Shown in pieces: positions 49,932 to 61,360 of a stretch of 64,000 nucleotides of DNA. The stretch comes from Populus alba (lineage: Eukaryota; Streptophyta; Magnoliopsida; Malpighiales; Salicaceae): the NCBI RefSeq assembly GCF_005239225.2, contig NC_133296.1, forward strand, positions 1 through 64,000, in the 5' to 3' direction. The position numbers were made by a program, and so were the translations under genes. Below the pieces are notes generated by a model, which worked only from the letters and a program-made list of their open reading frames with translations, searched no databases and was not told the origin of the DNA. Every line of letters begins with the position of its first letter. The stretch's first letter is position 1.

Positions 49932-52900
49932 CTACTTCTTTTTACCACTACCACCCTTTGATTTTTTTGCGCTAGTTTCTTTACTGGTCTTCTCGGCTTC
50001 CTGTCACAAGCATGAACAAATAACAAGCATTACTGAATGACTTGCTGCAATTATCTATACTTCACTTAATGAATCAGGGGTAAGACTTGGAGAGACCTTC
50101 TAAAAAAAAATCAATAAAACATCAGTTTCAAACACTGTAGCACCAAGTCATATCTACACTAAGCAATGAAAATTGACAAGGTGATAGAGATACAAAGAAA
50201 CCAAGGCAATTAATTCTCGGGAAAAAAAACAAAGAATGAAAAAAACTGCGATTTTGTTACCAATCATTTAAAAAAAAAAAACATATATCACATCTAGCCT
50301 GTGATTTCATACATCATCTTAGCATTTATATGTCTGGAATAATTGTGAACAAATAACAAAAACTCAACAGCAGCAATTCACTTCTCTCCTAGGAGTAATT
50401 GCACGTAATGGTAGCTGACACCATGATGAACTCAGCAGGAAAAAAAAAGTGAAAGTAGATGGGCTCTAAAGGTTCACCAGGGTTTTCAGCTTCAAGCGCT
50501 GAAGCAGACACCTCTGGGTGATGTTGTGGAGTGCTTCAAAAACGAATTCAGTGTCAGCATGCTAAGACTGCCAATGGTCTTGGGCACAGAAGTACAACTA
50601 CAGACTTGCAGAGAGAGCATTTTAAGCTTGATTGCTGATTTAGGAGGACGAAGAACACACTTGGTACCCTGTCACCCAGTGCATCAAGAAATTATGGTAC
50701 CAATCAGGTTTAAACTGGCAATGGAATACAAGCATGGGAGAAGGGTCATTGTTTTATGGAAATCAGGTTTAAATTAGTGGTTGTTGCTACCAAAACATAT
50801 GGCTGCTGCACCTACAAAAATACTTAACCGTCTACAAGGTGACAGCCCAATCATTGAAACTGGAAATTTAACCTAGAGGATCCAGGCCCGAATTCCAAGA
50901 TGATGGGTGGATTTTTTGGCGGTGGAGGCCCATCCATCATCGTGCAGCCGAAGGCTACGCGGGTCTCTCCATAAACCAAAACAAACAATACAAAAACAAA
51001 TTAGCTAAGATAAAGTAGCTTTCCTGGTATTGTCATTACTGGCAAGAAACGCATCCAAATTCTGATCGAGGATACAAAAGATAGCCAAGGTGGGAACTGG
51101 GAGAGCTGGAAATGGAGAAGTTAGCACCAAACCCTCCCACCCCCCAAAAAAAAAGGGCAAGCCTACGTAATGATCTAAGACAAAGAGAATGGTCTCTATA
51201 TTTTATTTAGTTATTCATTTAAACCAACAATTTGTTATTAGCAACAATCATCATTTAATCAGACATATACCTTTTATTTTTCCAATGGATTTACATCTTT
51301 CATTAATAGAAATTTTTTGATGTAGTGAGTAATAGCTCTACTTGCTCTCTCTTCAACAACAACTCTTGTTTAGGCAGTTCATACCTTCAATACATAGTGT
51401 TTTGATCTAAGATTTCAATTCTTGAACATATTGTTCCATTCCCCCCTCCCAAAAAGAAAGGAAAGAACAAAAGAAGAAAAAGTCACTTGGCATACACCAC
51501 CATCTTTTAGACAATCAAAATTTCTCTTTTTAAATAAAAGGAAATTATATTAAGCACTAAAGCAATTATAAAAATCAATAGCTAGTCAAAATTACAATAT
51601 AGAGGAAACTACAAAAATAATAAGCATAAATACATGTACAACAAGAAATTGGAGGATGGAGTTAAAACACAACAAGATGTAAGATAATGCAAAAGAAGAG
51701 CAATCCCCCCGGGCAAGCCTATGTAATGATCTAAGATGAAGAGAATGGTCTATCTATTATATTTAGTTATTCATTTAAACCAATGATTTGTTATTAGCAA
51801 CAATTACCATTTAATCTGACATACTTTTTTTATTTTTCAAATGGATTTACATCTTTCATAATAATTTTTTTGTGATGTGGTGAGTAATAGCTCTAGTTGC
51901 TCTCTCTTCAATAACTCTTGTTTAGGCGGTTCATACCTTCTATACATACTGTTTTGATCTACATACTGTTTTGATCTATGATTTTAATTCCTCCATTTTT
52001 CAGCATTAACATATTGTTCCATGTTCAAAATATAAAAGACAGATGTTTTTCCACAACTCTACCACCCAGTTAATTTTGTTCCACTGTATCCTTATTTCAC
52101 GGTCTATATTACTTTGTTAGAAAAGGTAAAGGATATTGAGTGACAGAAGTACAATTCTGAAAAGCTAATAAGATAAAATGATAGAAGTCTCAACTTCAAA
52201 TCCCAACATTGAACCATTAATCATTAATCTAGATCCTAAACCCTTTACTTTAAACCCTTTGCCCTCAACTTTCAATCATAAATTCTACACAATAAACCCT
52301 AGACTGTAAAACGACAAACCTCCCACTGTCAACCAAAGATCCTAAACCATCCACCCTAAACAGTCAACCACCCCTTTGTAACCAATACCTGGAACAGTAA
52401 GAGTAAACACTCAATTCTCAACCATAATTCTGAATCTTTAACCTTGACTCCTGACCATCAACCCTAGCTCTTGATCTCTCTCCAATACTAGGCTCTAAAC
52501 CTCCAAACTTTACTCAATCCTAAATCTTCAAACTAAACTGCAAACCCTCAATACTTACACCTTGCCTAAATTTTTGCCCTCCCTTTTTTATATTATCCTA
52601 GCATGTGATACCGGGATAAGAATTCAGAATAGTTTCATCTTCCACTAGCCCCATCAATGATATTCAGGAACAGAAATCATGGAAGCATCCTAAAAATGAA
52701 TGATATAATCAAACCTTCCGCTTAACAGGTTGAGATGTGTTGGCAACTGGCTTAAAAAATGATTCCAATCTGCAGAGAGAAAGATAGGGCAAATCAGAGG
52801 AGAAAATAACAGCGGGTCAAGTATAAATCAGTTCCCAGAGTTTCAAGTTTCAACAGAGTCGCGATTTTTATTTTTCTATAGAAAAAGGGGGTGCGGTGAA

Positions 52901-55900
52901 ACTTTTTTCCCACTAACTTTTCAAAAAAAAATTCAACTGCCATGTTGTTATCCATCCATGATTGCGAAATGGTAAGATTATCTAAGGACTGTGCTGAAAA
53001 ACTTGCCAAATTTCAATGGTTGAAATATTTTACAGGTTGGGGAATATCTGAAATCCTAAGGATTGGTTTGTTGTATCCCTATAAAAATTCAAGGCTCCAT
53101 CTCCATTTGTTTGCTTAGCAGTACTTACCGGCCCTGCGCGGACTTGTTCTTGGCAGCTTTGATTTTCTCTATTGCCTGTTACAATTTAAGAAATCAATAC
53201 AAATTAATAATGCATGTTTCAATATTGCAAAACATAGCATTATGAAATGCCTGCATAAAGATGTTTGTACTAATGATAGAGGCACACCTTCATCACCCTG
53301 TCACTGTTGAACCCATTTTCATTCACCAGAAAAGTAATCAAACCCTGAAACATGTCAGATGCAACCACTTCAAATATTGACATGAAGCCGTTGAAAGACA
53401 GTAGAATAAACATAAATTTTCAAAAATTAAACCAAATAATAATAATAAGAATAAAAATAAAAGAATAAAATTTCATTCACTTCTTCATCTGGGGAAGTCC
53501 ACTTGACATCAAGTTGCTCTTCATCAGTAAGGACAGCTGGTTCTTTAAAAAGCTGTCGAGCCTCCTGATATGGCCAATCCTCTGGTATTTGGTACCTGGA
53601 TATGAAGAGTGTGATTAATGAACAATCAGTGAAAGAACCAAAAAAAAAACAGCAAGTTATCAGACAAATGTGAAATCATTCTATATAAACTAGAAAAATT
53701 GTTGTCCTAGAAAATTATTAGCATGAAAAAAAGACCATATGTAGTGGTGCACATCATAAGTGGAAAATAAGTTTGGTTTGACAAATTATAGACCACAGCA
53801 TATATTCAACATTATTCATTTGATAAGAAGAGCTGCATTTCAAATGTTTACATAGCCAAAATCAGCCAAGGAACAAGTCCAAAGAATCTGAATCAAGCCA
53901 AGCCAGTAGGCTGCCCAACACGAGTACCAACCAAGCCAAAAATACATAAGGTGATTCAAACACGTACACATGAAAAATAAGTTAAGGACTGCAAGAAACT
54001 TTCAGATTCAACTGAAAATTAACAAAACAGGCATAAAACATATAGGAAATTGATTTGTTATATCCCCTGAATTTTAAATAAAAATATTCACATGTTAAGT
54101 CTAATTGATCATTCACTACCATTTCAATACATGGAATGCAAGCAACAATGAAAGATGACGATCTTAAGAACTTAGATAATCACCTTTCTTTGTTTATGTT
54201 CTCTAGTATGCTCTCTATAGAACCGTGTTGTCGGATGAGTTTCAAGGCAGTCTGTCCTCCAATTCCTGTGTCATCAATTTCCGAGAGCATTAATTACTGA
54301 ATGCACCATCACATTTTCAAGCTGAACCAATACAAGCTTAAATAGTCAAATTTTTTATTAGAAGAGTTGAGAATAAACAGTTGAACCAACAAACAAGAAT
54401 CCTCAGCACCTCGAATGCTGTCACAATAATCACAACCAGAAAGGATGCATAGGTCAATGAATTGATCCATGCTAAGGTTTAGCCCCTCCAAGATCTGAAA
54501 CAAACCCATTATCAGAACAGTGAATTGAACATCAAGCAACTGCAACAGTGTTCATGCTTTCACAGGACCTTTGGAATTTCAAATTCCATAACCGGGATTT
54601 TCCTTGAGCTGGGATCCATCAAATGGCGAAGAAATCTAGGGGCTCCAAAAGTAAGGGAATCCATGTCTTCAGAAGCCACAGCGTAGACCTGAAACATATG
54701 GGACATTGCATGAATCATCAAAAACCATTCCATAAGGAGAATGGGAAAACCTTAGAGAAAGGTATGATTCTACAATTTTTTCCTTACATAACTAAAGGTG
54801 TGAAGACTGCCATGGTAAAGCCACCATGGAAATCAGGGCCCATTGAGATAAATTGAGGTGAGAAATTTCAGGCAAGCAAGCAAACAGTGTCTTTAAGACA
54901 AGTTAATCCAAACAAGTGAATTGGAGATGAAATGGACACACTTCAAATGCCATTCACAATGTTATGGACATGCTAAAGAACCCAAAATAGTCAAATTATC
55001 ATGGAGAAGCAAGATACTTGCCTTTCCTGATTTGCAAAGCGTAGCACACTGTGCTTCTGCTTCAGAAGGAGCCTATAGAACAAAAAATATTTCCCAAGTA
55101 TCAGTCTTTTATGATGTCATTGATGATCGCAAGTTGCATAGACAAACAAAACTTTGCATTCACAAGAAGTGAAAAAAAAAAAAAGCCTTGCACTGAACAA
55201 ATCCACTAGGAAAAAACTATACGGAACACAATATCACCTCAATTACAGGCACTCCCATGAGTTTTAAAAGTCTTTTGCAGTCATCATTGTGCTGCTTTGT
55301 CACCTGTAAAAACAGATGAAAAAAAGATGTCGCCATCAAAAGTTATTGTCCAACATAAGTTAAAATCTTTACAGCAAAACCGATGTTACCATGATGGGAT
55401 AATGTAAAGTAATAGCAAACAAAAGAGATCAAACAAAGCAAAAAACAGACCTTGACTGTCCGTTTACTGAATTTCTCAATATCTTCCTTAACACCAGACT
55501 GAAATGAAAAAACAAGATTTTACAGAATACTTAATCTGAAAAATACATTGAGTGAGCTGAAAAGTAATGAAAAGTATAAGTGGAATATTCAAGAAAGATA
55601 TGAACATTTCGGTACCTCGACAGCTGCAGCCAAATCCTCAGTAGCATCAGCACGCTTTGAGTATCTGCATTGCATGTGTGATATGAGAAGAATGATTAAT
55701 GGTGAATCAAGAAAGGAAAAGGTTATGCAAGGCAACGTGAATTTGGGGCATAAGTACATATTAAAAAAAAAAAGTAAAAGAAGTACCGCTTAGCAAGCTC
55801 CTGTTTTTTCAAATCTGGAGGCTTCCCGTCAAAGACATAGCTGAAATATAGATTAACAATTTCAGTAAGGAAAACAAAACACAATAAATTCAAGAAATAA

Positions 55901-56625
55901 AGAAGCTACAAGTAGAGAAACAGAGAGAAGAGGAGGAGGAGGAGGTGGTGCGAGATTACAGGGGCTTGATTCCAGCCTCGAGAAGCCTAATAGTGCGACT
56001 AAACATGCCTTGCAAGTGACTACAAAATGAAACACCAAAAATCAAATATAATTAAACCCGTTTTAAATATATGTTAAAACAAACAAACAAAAGAAAGAAA
56101 GAAAGAAAGGGTGTAGGAAAGGCATCGTTAGGCTCCATCCAACCTGGTGACTTCACCAGCCTCATTAGTCAGCATTTCAGTTCCACTTCTTCCAACTACA
56201 ATCTGCAATTCAATTCAATTCAATTCAATGCACAGAGACTTTACTTTGTATTTTAAATTACTCAAAAAAATAAAAATAAAAAATCTTAATTTCTTCTTAT
56301 ACATATTCAATTAAAAAAAAAAAACAACCCCAAACCTAAAAATAAAACAAAAGATATTGATAATTAGTTAAGAGTGAAAGAGAGACGGACAAGGAACTGG
56401 TAAATGCTCATGCTGGCATCGATAGCAATCTTACGACCGAAGTAGCTCTCGAATTTCTGCTCTTTCATAGCTTTTGGAGCATTATCCGCCAACAGCTTTG
56501 TCAAACCCTAAATTTCCATCAATTATAATTAATTCCCAAAATCAAAATAAAAAACCCTAATTCCTAATTGAAGATTTACTGAAAAAAGATTATCATTGAA
56601 TTCGCTCACTCACCTTGATACCCAT
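49932..56625 (-). CDS. FEN1: Flap endonuclease 1
   Basis: Structure-specific nuclease that removes 5' flaps of Okazaki fragments and acts in long-patch base excision repair. Seventeen exons on the minus strand join into 381 codons: 56625-56614, 56507-56391, 56202-56144, 56019-55960, 55840-55787, 55664-55616, 55498-55451, 55303-55238, 55072-55022, 54688-54569, 54494-54410, 54265-54184, 53595-53481, 53344-53288, 53175-53129, 52769-52715, 50000-49932. It starts with the family N-terminus MGIKGLTKLL. Metal-binding acids are present: D34, D87, E159, E161, D180, D182 and D234. A PCNA-binding PIP box QGRLESFF lies at 339-346, followed by a Lys-rich tail ([11 protein letters not shown]). Intron 9 has a GC donor (AAAG followed by GCAAGT at 55021-55020). 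The last intron is 2.7 kb and contains a telomere-like tract. The promoter carries E2F and site II elements. Confidence 0.96.
51155..52021. repeat. Pair of ~290-bp direct repeats in FEN1 last intron
   Basis: Copy A (51155-51439) and copy B (51711-52021) both start GGGCAAGCCTA and end ACATATTGTTCCAT, with roughly 85 percent identity. Shared text includes TTAGTTATTCATTTAAACCA and TGAGTAATAGCTCTA. Copy B has an extra local duplication of CTACATACTGTTTTGAT. About 270 unrelated bases lie between them. Confidence 0.8.
52225..52560. repeat. Decayed telomere-like tract in FEN1 intron
   Basis: About 330 bases of irregular C/T/A-rich text with repeated CCTAAACC, CCCTCAA, AACCCT and CAACC words, for example near 52231, 52243, 52258, 52296, 52331 and 52353. 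It resembles the degenerate telomeric blocks at the window start but no perfect run of units survives. The C-rich strand is on +, as at the chromosome end. Pure chance is unlikely given the density, but it is far more diverged than the terminal blocks. Confidence 0.55.
56503..56560. promoter_or_regulatory. Two telo-boxes at FEN1 intron 1
   Basis: AAACCCTAA occurs exactly at 56503-56511, overlapping the intron 1/exon 2 boundary, and at 56552-56560 inside intron 1. In plants, telo-boxes near the start of replication and translation genes act with site II elements to raise expression in dividing cells. Overlap with a splice acceptor (TTTAG/GGTTT) could also explain the first one. Confidence 0.5.
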
Positions 56626-56751
56626 TCGTTAAAGTCAATAATTGATTTTAGCAATGCCGAAAGAAAAAAAGAGAGCTTTACTGTGTCTGATAACTGATAT
56701 TAGAAGTAGTAGAAGTAGTAGAAGCGAGCCAAAGGCGTAGCCTTGCTTCTC

Positions 56752-56880
56752 TTTCCCGCCCACTCCTCAAGCTAGCTAGCACTACGAAAAATGTAAGAAT
56801 ACACATGGGCTTTCCCTTGGCCCACGTTCCATTTTATCTGGACACATGGGCCTTTATTTGGGCCATTCATTCCTAGCCCA
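56752..56880 (-). promoter_or_regulatory. FEN1 promoter: E2F site and five site II motifs
   Basis: TTTCCCGCC, a consensus E2F site, lies at 56752-56760, about 127 bases upstream of the FEN1 start codon. Site II motifs (TGGGCC/T, either direction) follow at 56806-56811, 56819-56824, 56847-56852, 56859-56864 and 56875-56880. This combination is characteristic of plant S-phase genes such as PCNA. Confidence 0.7.
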
Positions 56881-57380
56881 AGGTAATTGTCAAAAGAATG
56901 ATATGGCGGGCAATCAGCAATCTAAGGCCAACTGACATTAACATGGATGTAACCATTACATTAGTTCTGATAATACATTTTTAAAAAAAAAAAAAAAAAG
57001 GTATTTTTAGCTCGGTTGGGCTAAGACCTAACCAATTTTTATATGGCTTGACCTAACATTATCTCTCTCTCTCCCCCTCATCTCTTATTTTTCTAGGCAC
57101 ATCATGTTATACATGTTATAACTTCTTCTATACTTCACTTATAATTACCACAGGCTATGGGTGAGCAAGCTAAATATTTCCAAGTTTAGAGGAGAAAAGG
57201 AAAAATACATTATTTTAACATGGAAGAAAAATATTTAACTTTCTCTCTTCACTTTTCTTACATAATATCTACCTAAAAAACCCTAAACTAACTTCAGTAA
57301 TAAAGAGTTTTTTTACAAATAACATAATTATCCAACATATTACTCTTCCCAAAGAAAGCCCGGATTCACTGAAGTTTTTT
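56881..57380. other. Spacer upstream of FEN1
   Basis: AT-rich with an A run at about 56983-56999. No gene or clear repeat recognised. Confidence 0.4.
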
Positions 57381-57800
57381 CAAGCTTCATCAAGTTCTTG
57401 AACATCTTTTCTCGATGGAACATTATCATCTCTTCCCACACGAGAGTGTATTATTTTGTGATCTCTTCCAGTCATGGTTATTCAACAACATGTGATAATT
57501 AATCATCACGAATCATTAGGCTTTAATACATGTTTTTTATGGCCTCTAACCAAAACCACAAGGAATCATTGGGTTTTGATACCAACTTACACAGATAAGA
57601 AAGTAAGATAACTTGGTTGGTTAAAACCCTTAAAGATCAAGAACAATATAACTATAGAGCGAATCATAAAATACTTAATTTTATTTATCCATGTATTCAC
57701 TTTCTAAATAGCTACTACAACCCTTCATATAGAAAAAACTAGAAAACCCTCATAATAGTAAATATAAAAAAAAATAAACTAAGAAAAATATTCTCTTCAA
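57381..57800 (-). mobile_element. LTR-retrotransposon 5' fragment (LTR, PBS, gag start)
   Basis: Read on the minus strand. About 57590-57800 resembles the U5 end of a plant LTR (text like AGGGTTGTAGTAGCTATTTAG). Next comes GTTGGTATCAAAACC at about 57572-57586, close to the primer-binding site complementary to initiator tRNA-Met (TGGTATCAGAGC). A short gag-like frame starts at 57475 (MTGRDHKIIHSRVGRDDNVP) and stops at about 57380. The other LTR and the pol region in this orientation are absent. Confidence 0.5.
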
Positions 57801-58029
57801 ATAGAAAATGAAAAACTATAAATAATATAGAATAAAATTAAAAATATATAAAATTAACTAAGTAAAATATCTATTTTTTAATTAAAAAAAAAAACTTTTG
57901 CATCAAATCTCCAATCCAAAATATCACTTTAGATGCAGCCATACATCAAATATCACTTTAAATTTAAAGATGCAATTTTTACATAGAAGACACAACATTC
58001 ACATGGGGTTTAAAAAAACAATCTATAGT

Positions 58030-58212
58030 CATTTTATTAACACGTGAAGTTGAATATGTAGCGATTACATTATGTGTTTATCATTTCGTATGGCTAAAAT
58101 GATTATTGAAAGAATTGAGAATGCCAAAAACAAAACAAAAAAACTACGAAGATTTATATGGACAACTCTTCAGTCATTATCTTAGTTAAAAATTCAGTTT
58201 CTCGTGACAAAA
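58030..58212 (+). mobile_element. Copia retrotransposon RNase H fragment
   Basis: The frame EVEYVAITLCVYHFVWLK, then after a shift YMDNSSVIILVKNSVSRDKSK, matches the end of the copia polyprotein (EAEY...A..WL, then CDN.SAI.LAKNPV.H.RSKH). It is on the plus strand, opposite to the LTR fragment just upstream. The match ends where transporter-like sequence begins, near 58205-58215. Confidence 0.7.
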
Positions 58213-58953
58213 GCAAGGTCGCAGTTCTTCCTCAAGGCATGGAACCAGTGTCATGGGAGGTTTGCACTGTAATGCAAGTTGAAGAAGTGAAGATTTTAAC
58301 AAGAAGGTTACCTATATTAGGAAGCACCATCATAATGAATACATGTTTTGCACAACTCCAGACCCTCTCAGCACAACAAGGAAATGACATGCACCGTAAA
58401 ATTAGCAATTTTGATTCCCCTGCCCATCAGTTCTTATGATTCCACTCATATTTATGATCATACTCATACCTATCTATGAGTTCTTCTTCGTTCTTTTTCT
58501 CTCGAAAGATCATCGAGCATCCATTAGACATCACACAACTTCAATGCATTGGAATTGGTCTAGTTCTCTCTGCCATTTCAATGGCTATATCAAGTTTGGA
58601 TAAAGTTAAAAGAAGGAATCGAGCACTTAAAAACCTATTGTCTTTTCTGGGTATCCTTCCAATATGGAATTTTTAGAATATTAGACATGTTCACCCTAGT
58701 AGGACTATTGGATTTCTTCTACAATGAGGAACCTTCAAGCATGAAATCATTGTCTACTTCAATCAGTTGTCTATCGCTATCTTTTGGCTACTTCTTAAGT
58801 AATGTTTTTGTGAATCTGATAAATGCAATCACCAAAAGAGTTAAACTAAGCAAAGAAGGATGGTTACATAGACAATTATTGGACTACAACAATTTGAATC
58901 TGTTCCACTGGTTTTTAGCCATCCTCAATTGTCTCAATCTGTTTTGGTAAAAT
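58213..58953 (+). pseudogene. NRT1/PTR family (NPF) transporter 3' fragment
   Basis: Matches the C-terminal third of plant NPF (nitrate/peptide transporter, NPF4-like) proteins in order: PVSWEVCTVMQVEEVKILTR, LPILGSTIIMNTCFAQLQT, an IPIYEFFF segment near 58465, ITQLQCIGIGLVLSAISM, DMFTLVGLLDFFYNE, SLSTSISCLSLSFGYFLSN and FHWFLAILNCLN. Frame changes near 58435, 58497 and 58640, and a stop at 58948, break it. The N-terminal two thirds (the first 6-7 membrane segments) are missing, and copia sequence takes their place. No function is expected. Confidence 0.85.
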
Positions 58954-59221
58954 ATAATTTGGGTAATCAATTCAATCTAGTTCATTGTGTCAAATACTAA
59001 AGTCAGAGGTTAATAAAGTTGTTGTTCATGTGTATATATAATGCATCAATTTAGTTCATACTTACAAATTAAAAAGCATACTTACTGAGACTTTAAGAAC
59101 AACAAGTCAAGTCCATGAAGGTATGAAACTGGTATACCAATTAAGTTCACTTGAAGGTCCACTAACCTTTATATTTTTCACCTTTAGGAAGTTAGGCACC
59201 CTTTGTCATGACATTTACAAA
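58954..59221. other. Spacer, no gene seen
   Basis: May contain residual 3' flank of the transporter gene; nothing else recognised. Confidence 0.4.
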
Positions 59222-59408
59222 TCTGTTTGTTTTTATATTTTAAAATAATTTTTTTTATTTGTTTCAAATTAATTTTTTTAGTGTTTTCATATTATTTTAA
59301 TATGTTGATGTAAAAATAAACTTTAAAAAATAAAAAAATATATTATTTTGATGTATTTCTAAATAAAAAATATTTTGAAAAGTAATTCCTACCACAATAC
59401 CAAACAGA
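59222..59408. mobile_element. MITE with CTGTTTG terminal inverted repeats
   Basis: Left end TCTGTTTGTTTTTATATTTT, right end ACCACAATACCAAACAGA. The body is AT-rich and contains the reverse of the text in the 20265-20470 copy, with TTTGATGTATTTCTAAAT on the strand opposite to it. It is therefore an inverted member of the same or a sister family. Confidence 0.65.
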
Positions 59409-59933
59409 CGCTGCCTCTCATTAAGAAATTGGATAGTGAGGTTTGAGCTATTTACTGATTTTTGAATTTAAACATATTTCTTAAGTTGATTTAGGAGTGC
59501 ACTTCTAAAATTATTTAAAAATAAAACATAAAATCTTAATGATCTTATATTAAGGTAATTGAATTATACAAACTACCATAATTGGGCTTTTTTTCCCAGC
59601 TACTTTACCGTTCATGTAAACAATATAGATTGCCTATTTTTTTTTCATTTTTATATTTTTTAATTTCACCCTTGAACTTTTTCTTCTTTTTTATTTAATC
59701 ATTTTTGTGACCTAATTCCATGAAAAAAAGTTTAAAATTGTAATAGAAAGAAAAAATTAAAAAACAAAGGATCATAAAGTAAAACATGGAGAAAATCCAT
59801 GACTAGTCTCATAGTTTTTATAATTTTGATTTTGATCTCAGAGTTTAGTTTATTTAATTTTCAATCCTTATATTTGAAAGAAAACATCATCTACCAAAAA
59901 ATTATGAAGTTACATGATAGCTACAATCCAACC

Positions 59934-59985
<52 letters not shown>

Positions 59986-61264
59986 TTATTGAATCCCTTT
60001 TCTCAATGAGAGTTCAATAGTGGTGGGAATAGGAGGTCAAGGTTCATTTAGTTTATTTTTATTTTGTTAATTTATATTATTTTGAATGATTATAGGATGT
60101 TTTTTAGGTTGGTAAGTGGTTTGTGGAGGTTTAATTGTGTTTATTAGGTTTTTGTTAAAATGGGTTGAAAAATGAAATTTTAGGTCAATTCCTTATCCTC
60201 TTATTTTTTTGCCACCCTAGTGGTGGTTAGATTCTGGGCAAGCAACCCAATAAACGATAGGTCTCATGTTGCTAGCTTAAAGAAAGCCTAAATGCCCTAG
60301 TCCACCCAGCTCATGAGTCTAGCTTTTTTTTTTTTTTTTTTGTATATATATATATATATATATTATTTCAATCATCTAACTTTGAATTTTTATTGAGTTT
60401 TTTTATTAGTTTTTTTTTTTCATTCAACATTTAATTGATTTTGAATTGGTCATCACAATTTATTTCGGTTTGATTCATAAAAGGTTATTACAATCTCAAA
60501 AAACATCTCAATATTTGGTTGATAGTTAATTTTACGAGCTTTTATTTTTATATTGTATAATTAAATAAAAAATATATTTTTTTTATTAAACTTAGTGGAG
60601 TTCATGACCCAGATTGTGTTGTTGGTGGTTTAACTTAAGATAGATAAAAAATGAGCTTTATAATTTGTGTTTATTTGATTTTTGTAAGGTTCTCGTTGTC
60701 TCAAATAATTACTTTGGCAATTGTTATTATTTAATTAAGAAAAATAGATTTTAAAAATAAAATTATTAAATCTAGTGAAGTCCATAATTTGATCGTTTAT
60801 CTGGTGGGTTAAGTCATAAAGCTTGAATCAATTTAATAAGTCGTTATTTTAATATTAAAAAAATATATTGAAATTTTTTAAAAGTAAAAGGATGTATTTT
60901 TTGAGTTATCTAAATTGTTTATGAACTTATCAACTTGAACAGATCTTGTTATGATAATTTTTATTTAATTTAAGACTGAAGTTAAACAAAGAATGGTAGA
61001 TTTGACCTTTTAGACAAAACTTTTCATAACTTAAATATTTTTTAATATTTAGAAATTGTTTAGCATACACCCACAGTATAACGCGTCCAGTTACGTTGTA
61101 ATAACTATAATTGAAATCATTATATTGCAAGTTGCCGGACACTTGGTGATTTATTTATTTATTAATTGAGAACAATAATAGCAAAAAGGGACCGACAAGT
61201 AAAATGAAACATGGAGGAGGGGAGAGATCAAAGGGGCAGAAAGGGAAGGAGATTGGATTGGAGG
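59409..61264. other. AT-rich spacer, no gene seen
   Basis: Contains an (AT)22 microsatellite at 59937-59980 and a shorter (TA)n at about 60343-60362 after a T run. No coding sequence recognised. Confidence 0.5.
59937..59980. repeat. (AT)22 microsatellite
   Basis: Twenty-two uninterrupted AT units. Confidence 0.95.
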
Positions 61265-61360
61265 TGGGCCAGCGTGCGGTTAACTGAGTGGTGTGTTGCA
61301 CGCAAAATAAACAAGAGGTCATGGGAAAGAGCAAGGAGTTCGAGCCTCTCAACTCACGTG
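61265..61360 (+). mobile_element. tRNA-like segment, possible SINE or tRNA relic
   Basis: CGGTTAACTGAGTGGTG at about 61278 resembles a pol III A box (TGGCNNAGTGG) and GAGTTCGAGCCTC at about 61337 resembles a B box (GGTTCGANTCC). The spacing is near 55 bases, within the range for tRNA-derived SINEs. No clean cloverleaf could be folded by eye and no poly(A) or oligo(T) end is clear. Confidence 0.3.

Noticed and set aside
50526..50777. 83-codon frame in the last FEN1 intron
   Set aside because: No resemblance to the FEN1 C-terminus or to any known protein, and no consistent splice sites.
54623..54856. 77-codon + strand frame with basic residues
   Set aside because: Antisense to FEN1 exon 10 and its intron; no homology recognised.
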